Shown here piece after piece: positions 37,501 through 52,500 of a stretch of DNA of 64,000 bases. Origin of the DNA: Papilionanthe hookeriana x Papilionanthe teres (taxonomy: Eukaryota > Streptophyta > Magnoliopsida > Asparagales > Orchidaceae). Made by a program: the position numbers and the translations under genes. The notes below the pieces were generated by a model. It did not search any database and had not been told where the DNA came from. It was given only the letters and a program-made list of their open reading frames with translations. Position 1 is the stretch's first letter. Every line of letters begins with the position of its first letter. Location: positions 78,929,452 to 78,993,451 of the forward strand of contig CM040424.1 in NCBI GenBank assembly GCA_022702705.1, written 5' to 3'.

Positions 37501-40500
37501 AGAATATGAAATCACTAGCCATTGCTTTAAAACTAGATCGGTCCAGCCAATTTAATTGGCTTAATCATGAACCGATCTTCCAACTGTTTTAGTCTATTCA
37601 AATTTACTTTTGCACTAAAAAAGTTAGAACTAGTTAAAACCGGAGGTTGAACTAATTTGATTTCAATGAACAGCTGCTCGGTATTGCTCTTGCCAATTTA
37701 TGACATTTTTATTTTGATTAGATGAATAGAAATAAAAATATAGATTAAAAAACATAAATTTATATTCTTTTGCAAGTGTTTATATAGGGAAAATAATCAA
37801 AATGCATATCCAGAAATTTTGATTTAGACTCATATTCAAAATAATCAATAGCACAATAGATGTCGACGGGATGTTACCGGGATCTGGAAGTTGACAAGAA
37901 AATTTTGATGTTGTTGTGTTTGTTGTCCTTGCTACTGCAGGAAACATATGTCAAAGGAATGTCACGGACTAACTTTCCTCAAGTCACCCGTGCGGCATTA
38001 GCGCTCTTCCCTAGCACTAAATCAAACGCTAGGACTTGTAAACACAGAATACTCTAAGAAGAAGAGTAGAGAGAAAGAAAACACTTCACACTTGAATACT
38101 TGGAATCTTTGATACAATGCTTAAGTTGGTTACAAATGAGGAGAGGGACCTCTATTTATAGTCCCCCTCCCAGCCATGAGAATATTCTATAATACATTAG
38201 AATAGTCTACCTTCTAGATTTTCTTATATACATATTCATAGATCCTCTTAAGTTATTCTAGAGTTCTCCTTGAAGCCTTTCCTCCTCGTCTTCTCTAGAG
38301 TTGGGTGGAATTTTCTAGGACCACTTGGATGGCTCCCTATATTCTGGCCTTCTCTAGAATTTTTCACCCCATAATTGTCTTGCCAATTTTTAGAATATGG
38401 CGGAGCGTGACACTCTCCCCCACTTAAACCCGCAATGCTCTCATTGCGGCTTCCCCTGCACCTTCGAAACCGCCTCCTCGGTTTGCCCCGTACTTGGCAA
38501 GCATTGGTTGCTTCTTGGTGTTATGGGATAGGGGTGTCATGCAACAAGTCTTCCTCGCTGGCGGCTTATCCCTTACCTCCAATCTTTTCGAACCATCTTT
38601 CTTCTTTCTTGACGGTGGTTTATTAGGAACCTCCACCACTTTCGTTGGCATCCCAAATACTTGGGTCTTTTCTCCTTCATTGTTATCACGAAGGATACTC
38701 AAGTCATCCCCTTGTCCTGTGTAATGCAATCCTTGAGTTGGATTGTCGATAGTGATTTGGATCCTTGCTTGCTTAACCTTATTATCGGTACTGAGCAAGC
38801 TTGACCTCCTTCCGTGATGCACAGGTTATTGGTGAATGACATTGGGAATGCTCTTGCTTGCTCCAAGAAGCTTATTCCCAGAATAACTTTGTAATCATCT
38901 AAAGGAATGACAGTAAATTCTAGAGTACCTGACGATGCTCCAATGCTGATCTTGACTCCCTTAGCCATTCCATAGACTGTCGTCTCTGCTGACTTGACAA
39001 CTTTAATGGAGCCCCTCCTTTAGTCATCTGCAACCCCAACATCATTGCTTCCTCACTAGAGATGAAGTTGTGGGAAGCACCCGTATCCACCATTTTTCTG
39101 GTGGTCTTCCATCTTATTGCCACCTCCACAAAGAGCAACCCTTTTCCTTGGGGATTTGTTGGAGCTTGCATCCCGTTCAGCAGTTGAAGAGATCCCACAT
39201 GTGCCTCATTGTCATTCTCTCTATCACTTTATTCTTCCTCCTTGTGGCTTGCAAGGAAAGAGTTGAGGGCCTTCTTCTGAGGGCAATGTCTTGCCCAATG
39301 AGGTCCTTCACAAAGAAGAAGCAGTTTTAATATGACTTGTTGTTAGTCTTCCCCTTGTCTCTTGCCTTTGCTGGGGTTGATATTTGATATTTCTCATCTT
39401 TATGTTTGCCCTTATCATTCCCACCTTTGACATCACAACTCTTCTTATCTTCAGACATTCTAGACTCCTTTAAATAATCAACGAAGCTTTCAGCAACCGC
39501 GATGGCAGTGGCAAGATCTTGCATTCCTCGCCTCCTAAGTTCATTCTTTTGCCCAATGTTAGAGGCCATCCATGAAGTTGAAGAGAGCATCATTGTCTGA
39601 CATATCGGGGATTTCAAGAACCAAGATTGTAAACTCCTTAATGTAGTCTCAAATCGATCCCTCTTGTTTGAGCCTCTGCAATCGGGCTCTAGCCTCATCC
39701 TTGGCATTCTCGGGGTAGAACTGTCTATTTAGCTCTCTCTTGAAGTCATTGAAAGTGGACATAGAGCACAAACCTTTCTCTACATCTCCTTTTCTTCTTC
39801 TCCACCATAGCATAGCGATGTCCGAGAGATAAAGAGAGGTCAATTGTATTTTTGCGTCTTCATCGGTAACCCCATCACCCTGATGTATTGCTCCAAACCC
39901 CATAGGAAGTTGTCTACTTCCTTCGTGTTGCGAACCCCTCCAAAACACATAAGTTTTGAACTTCAATCCTCTTGACTTTGAAAATAGGATAACTTGTGGA
40001 TGCCGCTAGTGCCCTATTGCACAGTGAAATATCTCTATGCATCTCCTCCGAGCTAGCATGCACGTCGCTCATCTCCTCCTCAAAGGCTCTTCGCTCCTCT
40101 TGGAGCTTCCCAACAAATCCTCCTGCAGCTTAGCCATATGGCCCATTAAGGTCTCCTCAAGTTGGAGTGCCATGCCTCTAATTGTTGAATGGATTGTGAC
40201 GTCCTCCTCTTTGAGTCCATCAACCCTTTGGCCAAGATCCTCTACTTGGCCCTTCATGTCATTCATCGCCTCCTTCAATTGAGCAAGGTGCGAATCAAAG
40301 CTATGCATGATCTCCTCGGACCTCCCATGTGGCTTAGATGCAGCTGGATCTCGTTGCTCCTAACGACCACACCCTTGTTGAGTTGACTCCACATTAGTGG
40401 CTTCAGACTCCAATACGCGCCCTCTAATGCTCTTTGTCATACCTTCGAACCGAGACTCTGATACTAACTGTCACGGACCATCTTTCCTCAAGCCACCCGT

Positions 40501-43500
40501 GCGGCTTTAGCACTATTCCCTAGCACTAAATCAGTCTAACCCTCACAGCGCTAGGGCTTGTAAGCACAAAATGTTGTAAGAAGAAGTGTTGAGAGAAAGA
40601 AAACACTTCACACTTGAATACTTGGAATCTTTGATACAATGCTTAGATTGGTTACAAATGAGAGGAGGGACCTCTATTTATAGTCCTCCTCCAAGCCATG
40701 AGAATATTCTAGAATACATTAGAATAGTCTACCTTTTAGATTATTCTACACCCTTTCTTATATAGATATTCATAGATCTTCCAAAGTTATTCTAGAGTTC
40801 TCTTTGGAGTATATCCTCCTCATCTTCTCTAGAGTTGGGTGGAATCTTCTATAAACCCTTGGATGGCTCCCTACATTCTGGCTTTCTCTAGAATCTTCCG
40901 CCTCATGCTTGCATTGCCAATTTCTAGAATATGGCAGAGCGTGACAGGCAGCACTAACTGAACAGTCCAACTGTCGAAAAAATTTAGAAGAGGGCTTGCG
41001 ACCTACAGAAAGAGTTTTGTCTATAGAGGAGGATTCTCTGCAGAAAAGAAGAAATTATGACGGCCAACAGGAGTTCAGACGGCAAAGAAAAGACCAGCAA
41101 CCTGAATTTTCGATGGCGGAGGAAGGGTTTGCAACCTGCAGGGAGAGAACCGACAAAGAAGGCCTTGTAGGTTGGTTGCTAGGTTTTTGATGGTTGTTGG
41201 AGGAGTTCCAGTGGCTTGAAGAGGCTAGGATTTATTTCTAAAAAATCCTTCATTTATCATTCACAAATAGGTTATATACATATAAAGAAACCAATCCCTC
41301 ATTTACAAACTTACCAAACATATCTTACTTAAATTAAAAAAGAAAATAATTCTGAATAAAAAATAGAGAGATATAAATTAGGAAGTGAATAAACCAATCA
41401 AGGATTTCCTAAGATATTACAATCAGATCATCAAATATTTAGAGGTGGTGACCGGCCCACACGAGAGAGGTAAATATGGAAATGACCAAATCTTCTCAGA
41501 TTTTCACATAATGTGTGCGCCCGTTTAACATGCAGCTAGGGAATAATCATATAGAATTAGCCACCCCTTTTAGGACCTTATTTGCTTGCTTCAATTAGAA
41601 TTAAATTTTGCTTATTTTGGTTTTAATATAAAAATTTTCTTTAAAGATTATATGGGAACTTTTGATTTATTTAATGTTATTGGAGACTTGTTTCTATAAT
41701 CGTTCCCCTCTTAGGGCGTTGTATCATATGCTCCTAATTAGCTTGATCAAGAAAATGTAGCAGATTATCATTGACAATGTGCATGCCATATCTAGCTGTC
41801 AAAATTAATTTTCCTCACTATTTTTTCCACAAAACACTGCTGGATTTATATCATTTGTTATGACTTCACAACATTCTACACATCCTCTTGGAGCCTTATA
41901 CACCATTTAGGAAGCCTAGATCGACGTTATATGCTATCAGTCATATAAACCCTAAATCATTAGAGACTCGATCTCCATTTCAAACTCTAAAACCACATAA
42001 CTCAATCTCCTACAAAATTACCCTTCTCCATCTAACACTAGCTACTATCACCTTTGACCAACCCGAAAATTGTCGCCCTCTGCATTGGCCAAAATCTTAT
42101 GTGGGGAACAAATTATTGTGCTGCCAAAGCGAAACCCCAAAATATATGTTTATAAACTTGCCATAAAAAATATAGAGAGAAATCCTTCAATTGCAACAAG
42201 GTGGAGTCACTCAAAACTATAATGATGACCAACCGATGAGATAAAAGAAAGAACATTCCTTCCACCAATGGCTTGCCAATTTGGCATTGAAAACTGCAAA
42301 AGAGAGTGATTTTGAAGTGAAGCTTAAGTTGTCATATAGAAGGGTTAAATGGATCATGATGAGTTCAATGAGTGGCTCAAAACAATAAAATGAATCTTTA
42401 AGTATAAAAATAGTCCACCTGACATAATTGTTAAATTTACAGTGAGTGTTACCAAAACGCAAAACAAAATGCAATGCACAAGATTTTATTTTTTACTTCA
42501 AAGCGTAGAGCGAATCGGCGCTTTTATTAACTAAATGGCTAATAAGTTATATAAAAATATTAATGTATAATTTCCTCATTAAAAATTATAAAATATAAAG
42601 TATAACTTAAAATTCTATATAAAATAGAGAAGAATGGTGCAATACCTAACTTGAAAGCAAACATTGAGAGTGAACCTACAAATTAAAATTTTGAATAACT
42701 TCTAATAGTTTGTTGCAATAATTAAAAATTAATAAATAGCAAAAAGAAATTAAAAACCAAAATAAAATATAAATTTTAAAACATAAATAAACTAATAAAG
42801 TCTCAAGTTTCATAAAAGAAGCTAAATTAATTAGGTAGACATTTATTTCCTCTCATTAAACTGCGAACTGGACCAACCGTTTTGCTTCAGTGCTTAAAAG
42901 CGTGCTTCAGCAAAGCGAAATAAGTGTCACGCGCTTCGCTTTGTTTTTCACATGAAACATATTTCAAAGAGCTTTTAACATCGTCTACAACTATATAACC
43001 TGATAGGAGAACCTAAAACACTTGCACCAACAAGAAAGAAAGAGTAAGATCACGATTTGGTCCAAAATATATAGAGCAAATATCTCCCAGCGCATTATAT
43101 ACAGAATGTCATTTTGAAGATTCACCATTACAGGAAAATGACCTATCAGTAGAGTACACCGTTGAGTTTGAATAGCTCATGTTAAAATTTGAGTTAATGG
43201 AATCAGATGAGAATAACATAGCACGGTATCTTGGAGGCCTGAAACATTAAATTAGCAATGTGATGCAACTACAACTTTATTAGGCCTTGCTGGAAGTAAA
43301 GAACTTAGTCCTAAAAATGGAAGAGTAACACAAAAGCATTCAAACCACCTCAACTTTCGGACAAGATATGACTATGGAGTTGTGTTGTAAGACTACAATA
43401 ATCATAGTATCAAAACCTACCCCAAATGAGAAAAAATCAACACAAGTGCCCTCAAGACCTTTCCAAGAAGTGCTTCAAATGCAATTGATATGGACACATT

Positions 43501-46500
43501 ACATTCAACTGCCCAAACAAAAAAATGACTTATTTCACTGAGTGGAACATAATGGAAGAATTAGAGAATAGAAAATCTAGAGAGAAGAAAAATGGAGAAG
43601 AGCCCGGGCTTCCCATAGATAAGGGTGACATGTTAGTAGTTCAACAAGTTTTCCAAATAATCTACAAAAGAGAGCAACAGTGGCTTGAGCATAACATGTT
43701 TTATACTCTCTGCACTATGAAGGAAAAATATGCAACCTCATTATTAATGAGAGATAACTATCAGATTATTGAGTTAATTCAAAATGCAGACAACTTGCTT
43801 CTCACCGCCTAAAAATATTCTCAATTATATTCTCCAATTTGATTGAAAAAAGAAAATGAAATCAATATTAACAAAAGATGTTTAATAGTTTCTCATTGAA
43901 GATAAGCTACATAAACAATTATGGCGTGATTTTGTGCCTATAAATGATTGTCACGTCCTGTTAGGTCAACCGTGATAGTATGACAAGTATACTTCATGAT
44001 GGTTACAAAAATACAATTCATTCATCAATGATTGGAAGTGTATTTTGCATCTGACTTTGACTCTATTGTATGAGACCTCGGGTAAAGATGGAAACTACAA
44101 TAACTCGCATTACATTTTAACATGTCATAAGATAAGAGCTAGGATGTGAAAAGTGGAAGGTTGCATTAGGTAGACGACAGCCAGCGTAAAATTTGTCGAA
44201 AAAATCATGACATGAATCATTTTGATCATTGTGTAAGTGCTAAGGCATCCCCTGTAAGCGACGCGTTGTAAGACCTGAATACAGTGGAAAGTGCGCTCGT
44301 TATGCCGGCTCCCGAGTGTAATGTCAAATAAGCAAGGGTTCCCACATTACAGACGGATGCGGGTAAAGAAGTTAGTTCATGATACTAGTATTCAGATAGG
44401 ATCTTGGAATATAAGTACTCTCAATGGTAAATTAATGGAATTAGTTGTTATTATGATTCGTAGAAAGATAAATATCTTATATATTCAAGAAACTAAATGG
44501 TTGGAGAAAAGGCTAAGGAGATTGATAACTTGGATTTTAAATTTTGGTATTCTAGTAAGAGTCGCACTAGATATGGTGTATGTGTAATTATAGATAAGAG
44601 TTTGAAAGATCATGTTGTAAAAATTAATAAAATTGGAGATAGCATTATAGCAATTAAGATTGTTGCTGATACTAAGATTTTGAATATTATAAGAGCTTAT
44701 GTTGCTCAAATAGGTTTAAATATAGGCTCTAAAGATAAATTCTGGAATAATTTAGAAGACTTAATCCACTTGATACCTCTTGAAGAAAAAATATTTATTG
44801 AAGGAGATTAAAACGGACATATCGGCAGAGCGGTAGAAGATTTCAGAAATATTCATGGTGGTTACGAATGCAGAGCGATTAATGAAGAAGGTATTCATAT
44901 TAGAGTTTGTTTTAGCATATGAATTGGTTATTACTAATATTTTTTTCAATAAAAGAGATGAGCATCTTATTACTTATAAAAAATGGATCTAATAAAATAC
45001 AAATTGATTATTTTCTTATGAGAAGAAGAGATCGTCGAGATTGTAAGGATTGTAAGGTCAATCCAAGTGAGAATTTACGTAGCCAGCACCGATTATTAGT
45101 TTTAGATTTTAAGTTGAGTTGTAAAATAAAAAATACTATGATTATTTATTGTAAAATTAGATAATGGTACCTCAAAGACGCATAAAATTATTTTTATGAA
45201 TAGAATTTAAGATTTAAATTTTTTGGATGCTCATAAAAAAACAAATGCTATGTGGGAAAAAGAAACAAATATTATTAAACAAGTAGCAAAAGATATACTT
45301 GGAGAATTAAAAGAAAAAAATTTTATAAATAAAAATAGTTTGTGGTAGAATAATATGTGCAAGAAAAAATAAAATATAAAAAGTTATGTTATAAAAATTG
45401 GTTTAAATGTAAAATATAAAACCCTCTGCAGAGAGTCTAAAAGAACAATCTGTGACGCTAAAAATTATGTTTTAGTGATCTTTATAACAGATTACATATT
45501 AAAGAGAGTGAAAAATATATGTATAAACTAGCCAAAAAAGATAAAAGAAAAGCAAAGATTTAACTCAAGTAAAGTGTATTAAATATGAAAATCAAAAAAT
45601 GATTTTCTTAAAGAAAGATGTTCAACATAGGTGGGTGAGTAAAATATAAAACCCTCTGCAGAGAGTCTAAAAGAACAATCTGTGACGCTAAAAATTATGT
45701 TTTAGTGATCTTTATAACAGATTACATATTAAAGAGAGTGAAAAATATATGTATAAACTAGCCAAAAAAAATAAAAGAAAAGCAAAGATTTAACTCAACT
45801 AAAGTGTATTAAATATGAAAATCAAAAAATGATTTTCTTAAAGAAAGATGTTCAACATAGGTGGGTGAGTTATTTTGATAAACCTTTAATGAAGTTTCTG
45901 AAAATACTATCGACCTTAGCGATCTTACATCATTAATTGTAATAAAACGGTTTATTTATACCGTCGCATTAGTGAAAAAAAAGTTGACGAGTCTTTGAAA
46001 AAAATCAAGGGTGGAAAGTCTGTACAATCTGATAATATCCCAAATGAAGTGTGGAAATATTTAGGAGATTTGGGAGTTTCTTGGCTTACTAAACTTTTTA
46101 ATATTACTTTAAAAACTAATAAGATGTTTTACAAGTGGAGGAAGAGTATTTTGGTCCCCATTTTTAAGAATAAAGGCGATGCACAAGAGTGTGTAAATTA
46201 TAGAAGAATTAAATTGATGTGTCATACTTTAAAATTATGGGAGAGGGTAATTGAACATAGGTTAAGACGTATTACCAAAATTTCTCATAATCGATTTGGA
46301 TTTATCCCAGGCGGGTCTACTATGGAAACTATACATTGATTAAGATGTCTGGTACAGAGATAATAAGAAGGATCTACATTTAATTTTTATTGATTTAGAA
46401 AAAGCTTATGATAAGGTTCCTAGAGATATCCTTTGGAGAGTCCTTAAGAAGAAAAGTGTTGATTCATTAAAGATATGTATACTAGAGTTGTTACTTGTGT

Positions 46501-49500
46501 TCGAATTGAAGGAGGATTGACCAAATATTTTCCTATTTCTATTGGTTTACATCAGGAATCGACTCTAAGCCCATATCTTTTTGCTTTAGTTATGGATGGT
46601 CTTACTGGACATTTACAATAGGATGTACATTGGTGTATGTTTTTTATTGATCATATCCTTCTCGTGGATAACACAAGAGAAAAAACCTAGGAAAAACTTG
46701 AATTATGGAGGTCTACATTGGAGTCTAAAGGCCTTCATTTCATTAGAACTAAAATTGAATACATGGAATGTAATTTTAGTAATAGTAGCTCTAGTGACAG
46801 AAGTGTAACTTTGGGTGATCAAATTATTAAAAGGTATGAATGATTTAGATATCTCAGGTCTATTGTTTAAAGCGATGGTGATATAGATGAGGATGTTAAT
46901 AGTAGAATTCAAGTTTGTTGGTTGAAGTGGAGGAATGCTTCGGGCCTATGGTGTGATAGAAAGGTACCGCTTAGACCGAAAGAAAAATTTTATAAGATGA
47001 TGGTGAGACCTAGAATGTTCTATGGTGTTGAATGTTGGCCTTTAAAATAGAAGCATAATACTAAGTTAAGTGTTGCGGAGATGAGAATGATTAAGTGGAT
47101 GAATGACTTTACCCTTAGAGACAAAATGCGAAATGAATGTGTCCGTGAAAGGGTTGGTGTAACTTCAGTGACGGACAAAATTAGAGAGAGTCGCCTTAGA
47201 TGGTTTGGTTACATTAAACGTCGGCCATCAGATGATCTGATTATGAGAGTAGATGTTCTTGATTCGACTTATGATAAGAAAGGCAAAGGTGGACCTAGGA
47301 AGACTTGGGCTTATTGTATAAAATACGATCTTAATTTATTAGAATTAAATGAAAATATGGCACTAATAGGACGCAAAGAAGAAAAGGATTCATGTAGCCG
47401 ACCGTACTTGGTGGGATTAAGGCTTTGTTGTTGTTGTATTAGATAAGAGTCAGGGTACCGGCATTAATAAAGTTGGATGGAAGAGAGACGAAATAATCAA
47501 TACTTGAGGCAATGCAATCCATGTTGAAGATTTTTTCAGCGCGTTCTAACTAACTTACAGTTTAACACACATTATCTCCATTATTAATGATTTAGTATGC
47601 AATAAACCTCATCTAAAGATCGGTACCACAACCAACCAACCAACCACATATAACTAGCACGTTATGAGAAACAACACAAGTAGGTTGAGACCCTAATAGC
47701 GCGATATTATTTCATGAGTGAACCAATCCCTCTATTGTGTCGGTCATTATTGTGCCTAAGAAGGACAATTCGTAGCACATATGCATTGGCAGTTGGAAAA
47801 TGAATAAGATCACTATCAGATATAGATTCCCTCGTTCCACGATTGAATGATTTGTTAGATCAGTTAGATTGAGGTAACATTTCCGAGATTCACCTTCACA
47901 ATGGATACCACCAAAGTTGGATGAAACCCGATGACAAGTTATAGACTTTTTTCATGACTACGGATGAATTTTATGAGCAAACAATCATGCATTTTGGCTT
48001 GTCCATTGCCAGTGTGCTTTTACTTGACTGATGAATCAAGTTTTTTGGGCATTCATTAATGAATTCGTGGCCTTTTATCTTGACAATATTCTAGTGTACA
48101 ATCATACAGTGGAGGATCGTATGTATCAACTGTGACAAGTCTTTTGAAGCTATTCAGATAGAGAAGGATAATCATCTGAAGAAGTGTCATTTTTCGACAC
48201 CAAAGACGTACTTCTTTTGATACATCAAATCAACAACCAACATTGAAATGAATCCAACCAAGATACCGGCTATCTTGAACCACCCCAGCTCGCAATCCTT
48301 CACTTAGTTATGGAGTTTATGGGATGATTTATTTCTATAGAAGATTTATTAAAAATTTAAGTTTCACAATAGCACCATTGATTAAGCTTCACAACTCAAA
48401 AAGATTTTCTTGGTCAAAGAAAGCATATGAGGTACATTCAATATGTTGAAGCAGTATGTTACTGAAGCTCATATACTCACCCTTTCAAATTTTAATCAAG
48501 TTTTTGAGATTGAGCATGATGTCTATAATGTGGGCATTACAGTGGTGTTGAGTCAAGATGTACTCCCATCTCCTTGGTTAATGACAAGTTGAATTATTCG
48601 AGTCAAAAATAGGTTGTGAATAATCATTAATCATTTAAGTCATCATCTGTCAGTCACTGAGTTCACTCTTTGCACTATCATGAAGTTATAAGATTTTTAC
48701 CTGCATAGAGTAAGCTGTAGGGTAAACACATCTCTAGAGTTATGTTATTATCTATTTTTATTTTATGCTTAAGCAAAAATTAGAGAGCTAAAATAAAGTT
48801 GTTGGTGCATTGAGTGACCGCTACTTATTAATCACTACTATACAATCAAGAATAGTTGGGTTTGAAGTGTTTAAGGAAATATACGTCACTGATGAAAATT
48901 TTCAAATAATTTAAACCCACTTTTAAGAATCACTCTATGAGCAATACCACATATCTGATGGCTACCTTTTCCAACATAATAGGTTGTGCACTCCTACAAT
49001 TTCACTCAATGAGAATATTTTGCAAAGTTGCCACAATGAAATATGACGAGATATGCTGGCAACAATAAGTTTAGTGAAAGAAAATTTGTTTTATCCCAAA
49101 CTAGTCGGAGACATGGATAGATATGCCAAACATACCAGGATGTATCGTTTAGCTAAGACTCAAGAGCAAAGAATGGGTCTCTATAATCCCCTTCCTCCAA
49201 AGCTGCTATGGGTTTGCCCCTGATGTAACGAGGTAAAATTCTATCATGGTGGTTGTAGATCATTTCTCAAATGTGACACATTTTACACCTTACCACGAGA
49301 ATTAAATGCCTCACTTAACTATCAATCCTTGCTTCATTGAGATGATCTACCTTCATAACATACCCAAAATTTCAGATAAAAATGTGGAGTCTCCAAGTCA
49401 TTTCTAGATGGCATTATGAGATAAGCTGAGTACAAAGATCCCGTTCAACTCAGCAACTCACTCTCAAATAGATAAACAGAAGGAAATGATGAATCTCAAT

Positions 49501-52500
49501 TCGAAAAATCTCCTAGGATAATTTGTCGACAATAACATCAGACATTGGTACCAAATTCTTCATCTAGTTGCATTTGCTTATAGCATGTTCACGACAAGTC
49601 AAAAGGACACGTAACCCCATTGAATTGTTTATGGATGGAATACTCTTATACCTTTTGAGTTAGTTTTTATATTTCTAGAAACTAATCTTAGTATTGATTC
49701 CTGTACTAGAAATTGAAAATTCAGACCTTACATAAGCAGAAGAAAAAAAATGTAAATTCAAAATATCAAGTACCGGAAGCAAACTATCAAGTACTATTGT
49801 GTGGTTGTAAATTCGCAGCGCTACAGTGATAGACTAACATCTTAGTGTTGTATAAAAATCTATGGCACACATAGATAAAAAGAAATTGACAAAAGAGAGC
49901 AAAAGTTTTTATGTAAAAATCTGAAAGAAGCAAAAATCATGAGGTCTAACCTAGTTGAAAATATTTCATTATGTCGATCTAGGTTACAAGGCATTACCAA
50001 CCCTTGAATAGTCGAAATTAATATTACATAAATGGGATGTGATTCTTGCTAGGAAAGTGGCAAAAATTACTAAGTGGTGATAAACCGATTGTTGTGAAGA
50101 AAAATAAACGGTAGGGATCGTAGGCCAAAAACTTGTCGGTGTATTTGATAGTGTTGGCCAGACGACGCTAGCCGGAAAGCATCGATGATGATCAGGCAGT
50201 GGTCGCGGCTTGATAGCAATGGCCAAGCAACGGTAGTTCGATAGTGGCAGCAGCTTAACTACAATGGAAGGAAAGAATTGGTCTCATAGTGGTGGTGGTC
50301 GGGCAGTAGTGGTTTAAAGGTATTGACACAAGATGGCGGTGGTCAGGAAGCAGTGGTCCAACAGTGATAGTGACTCGAGAGTGGCGGTCGAGCAACGACG
50401 ATCCGGTGGTGGAGGCGACAAGTCGACTGTGGAAAAAAAGTGATGATAGTGGTTCGGTAGTAATGGCGACTCGACGGATGCCGTCACGCTGTGACAATTT
50501 GACAGTGGCGATGATTGGTCGGGAATGACTGGGTAGCGACAATGAAGGTTAGGCGGTGGCAGTGGCTTGATAGCAGTAGTCGAGCAACGGTGGATCAGCG
50601 ATGGTGGCGTCCGATCAGCAATGATCAAGGGATGGTGAAGCTTATAAACCCTCAAGAGCTTGGAACTCCTTCAAACTCCTACTTAGGTTCCCCCTTTCAC
50701 GAAGAAAGTGGGAGTCTATTTATAGATTTTGTGAATGGTATCTTTTATAAATATCGTATGAATCTGGACCACTACATCGGAATAAGAAGTCTCGAGCATA
50801 TTCATTTGAAAAGTTCAAACCCAAAACTATCCATTCAAAATTATTCAAAAAATCAATAATATCTCATGCATGACTAATCTGCATGGGGATTACAGCACTT
50901 ATGTCATATTAAATAATATTAATTTTTACACCATATTGAGAGAATCTAAATGTTTTCAGTGATAACATCAAAGCGTCTCTTATCAAAGGAGAACAATCGT
51001 CAGTTCTACACTTGGGCATAACCCAACATAATTGGCCTGGCTGATTCAAGACCTAGCCAACTCGAGTCTTTTCTACCCTCAAGTTGCCAGTCAGCCTTTC
51101 TAGGGTTGTTATTTGCTTGCTTTAATTAGAATTAGAGTTGCTTTGGTTATTTGAGTATAAATAACAACTTTTGAGATTCAATGAAGATTTTTGACTTATT
51201 TTATATAGGTGGATGTTTTTCTCTTGTTTTTATCCTCTCAGAGTGTTGTGTTATATTCTCCATAATGTGGTGTGACTGTAACTTGATCTCGAACAAGTGG
51301 TAGATCATCCTCAATGTTGTAGATGTCGTACATTGTTGACGGAATTTTTTTTATTACTTTCCCCCCAAACAGTTGTTGACGCCCTAATAGCTCAAAGTAT
51401 TCTACACCCCTTCCTTGACGCTATACACTATTTAGGAAGCCTACATTAGTGGCAAACTCAATCCCATGCCCTATCCCCGTCTAGAGCAGCCTAAAATGGC
51501 AAATGGAATAAACCTGAGTGGCTCATAAAATAGTGCAAAATAAGATAATCAATCAATTGTATAAGATTTCATATTCAATTTTATTAGCTTAGTCAACATG
51601 TTCTGCAGCCCTAACAAAGCAACACAATAATGAAGATCTCTAAAATACATAGAACCATAACAAGGTTGGCACTGACCAACATGTGTAGCTAGCTAAAGAG
51701 AAGCTAGGTTTTTTTTTTAATATACTTTGTCGTGACGATTAAATATTGACGTTGGAATATGAGAAAGAAGAGAGAGAAAATAACCTTATAGCTTGTCATG
51801 ATGGCATCGAAAGCATTGATGAGAACGGAATCTTCCCGTAGCTCTTTTACCTTCACCACTTCCTTTTTCTCAATGAATGTTTCGACCAAGTTACCAAATG
51901 ATAAGAAGAGTGATATAGAATGGAACTCGCGTAAGGTATTTTGATAGTAAAGTAAATCAAATTGGATAAAAAAATTGGGTTTTTGCCAACAACCACTCAA
52001 AGCATTCAATATAATATTTTAACCATCTAAACTTTAATATTATATTTTAACCGCCCAAAACATTAAATATAATATTTTAAGCACCAAAAACATTCACTCA
52101 AAACCTTCATGGTGGGTAAAGGAGAGTGGTTGTAGTGAAAAATGTGGTTAAAATGTTAGTGGTAACCCGACTGTTGTGATAAAAACAGACAGTAAGGATT
52201 GTGGGCCAAAAACTTCTCAGTATATTCGATAGTGGTGGCCAAACGGCGCTAGCCGGGAAGCAGCAATGATAGTTTGTCGGTCTTCGCGGTTCTATAGTGA
52301 TGGTCAAGCAATGGTGGTCCAATAATGGTGGCAGCTTAACTGCAATGGTCGGACATAACTAGTCCGATAGTGTTGGAGGTCTGGTAGTGGTGGTTTGGAG
52401 GTATTGACACAAGATGGCAGTGGCCAGTGGATAGGAAGCGGTGGTCCGACAGTGACGGTGACTCAAGAGTGGTGGTCGAGCAATGACGGTCTAGTGGTGG

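Larger units (their letters stand above)
43300..49640 (+). mobile_element. Ty3/gypsy retrotransposon, decayed, split by an RTE LINE
   Basis: The left part (43300-44150) has a zinc knuckle with a stop inside (CFKCN.YGHITFNCPNKK near 43470) and a protease-RT linker (DKYTLHDGYKNTIHS near 43990). After the LINE, the right part has RT (FSKIDLRSGYHQ-type NISEIHLHNGYHQSWMKP near 47890; MHFGLSIAS near 47995), the connection region FISFYRRFIKNFSFTIAPLIKLH near 48330, an integrase zinc region near 49085-49190 (ENLFYPKLVGDMDRYAKHTR) and the integrase core MVVVDHFSNVTHFTPY near 49250. Many stops and frameshifts. LTRs not identified with certainty. Confidence 0.75.

Noticed and set aside
37218..37592. 124-codon + strand open frame
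   Set aside because: Ser/Phe/Ile-biased, no homology recognised, inside SMN-like intron 1.
50314..50655. 113-codon open frame on - (Pro/His/Ser-rich) and similar frames at 52.1-52.6 kb
   Set aside because: By-products of the GTGG-rich repeat; present in both units with different frames and no conservation pattern.
43300..51445. Reading 41565-41935 and 51114-51445 as the LTR pair of the gypsy element
   Set aside because: Same orientation and suitable distance, but the repeat has no TG..CA ends, no PBS follows it, and it also occurs in duplication unit 2.
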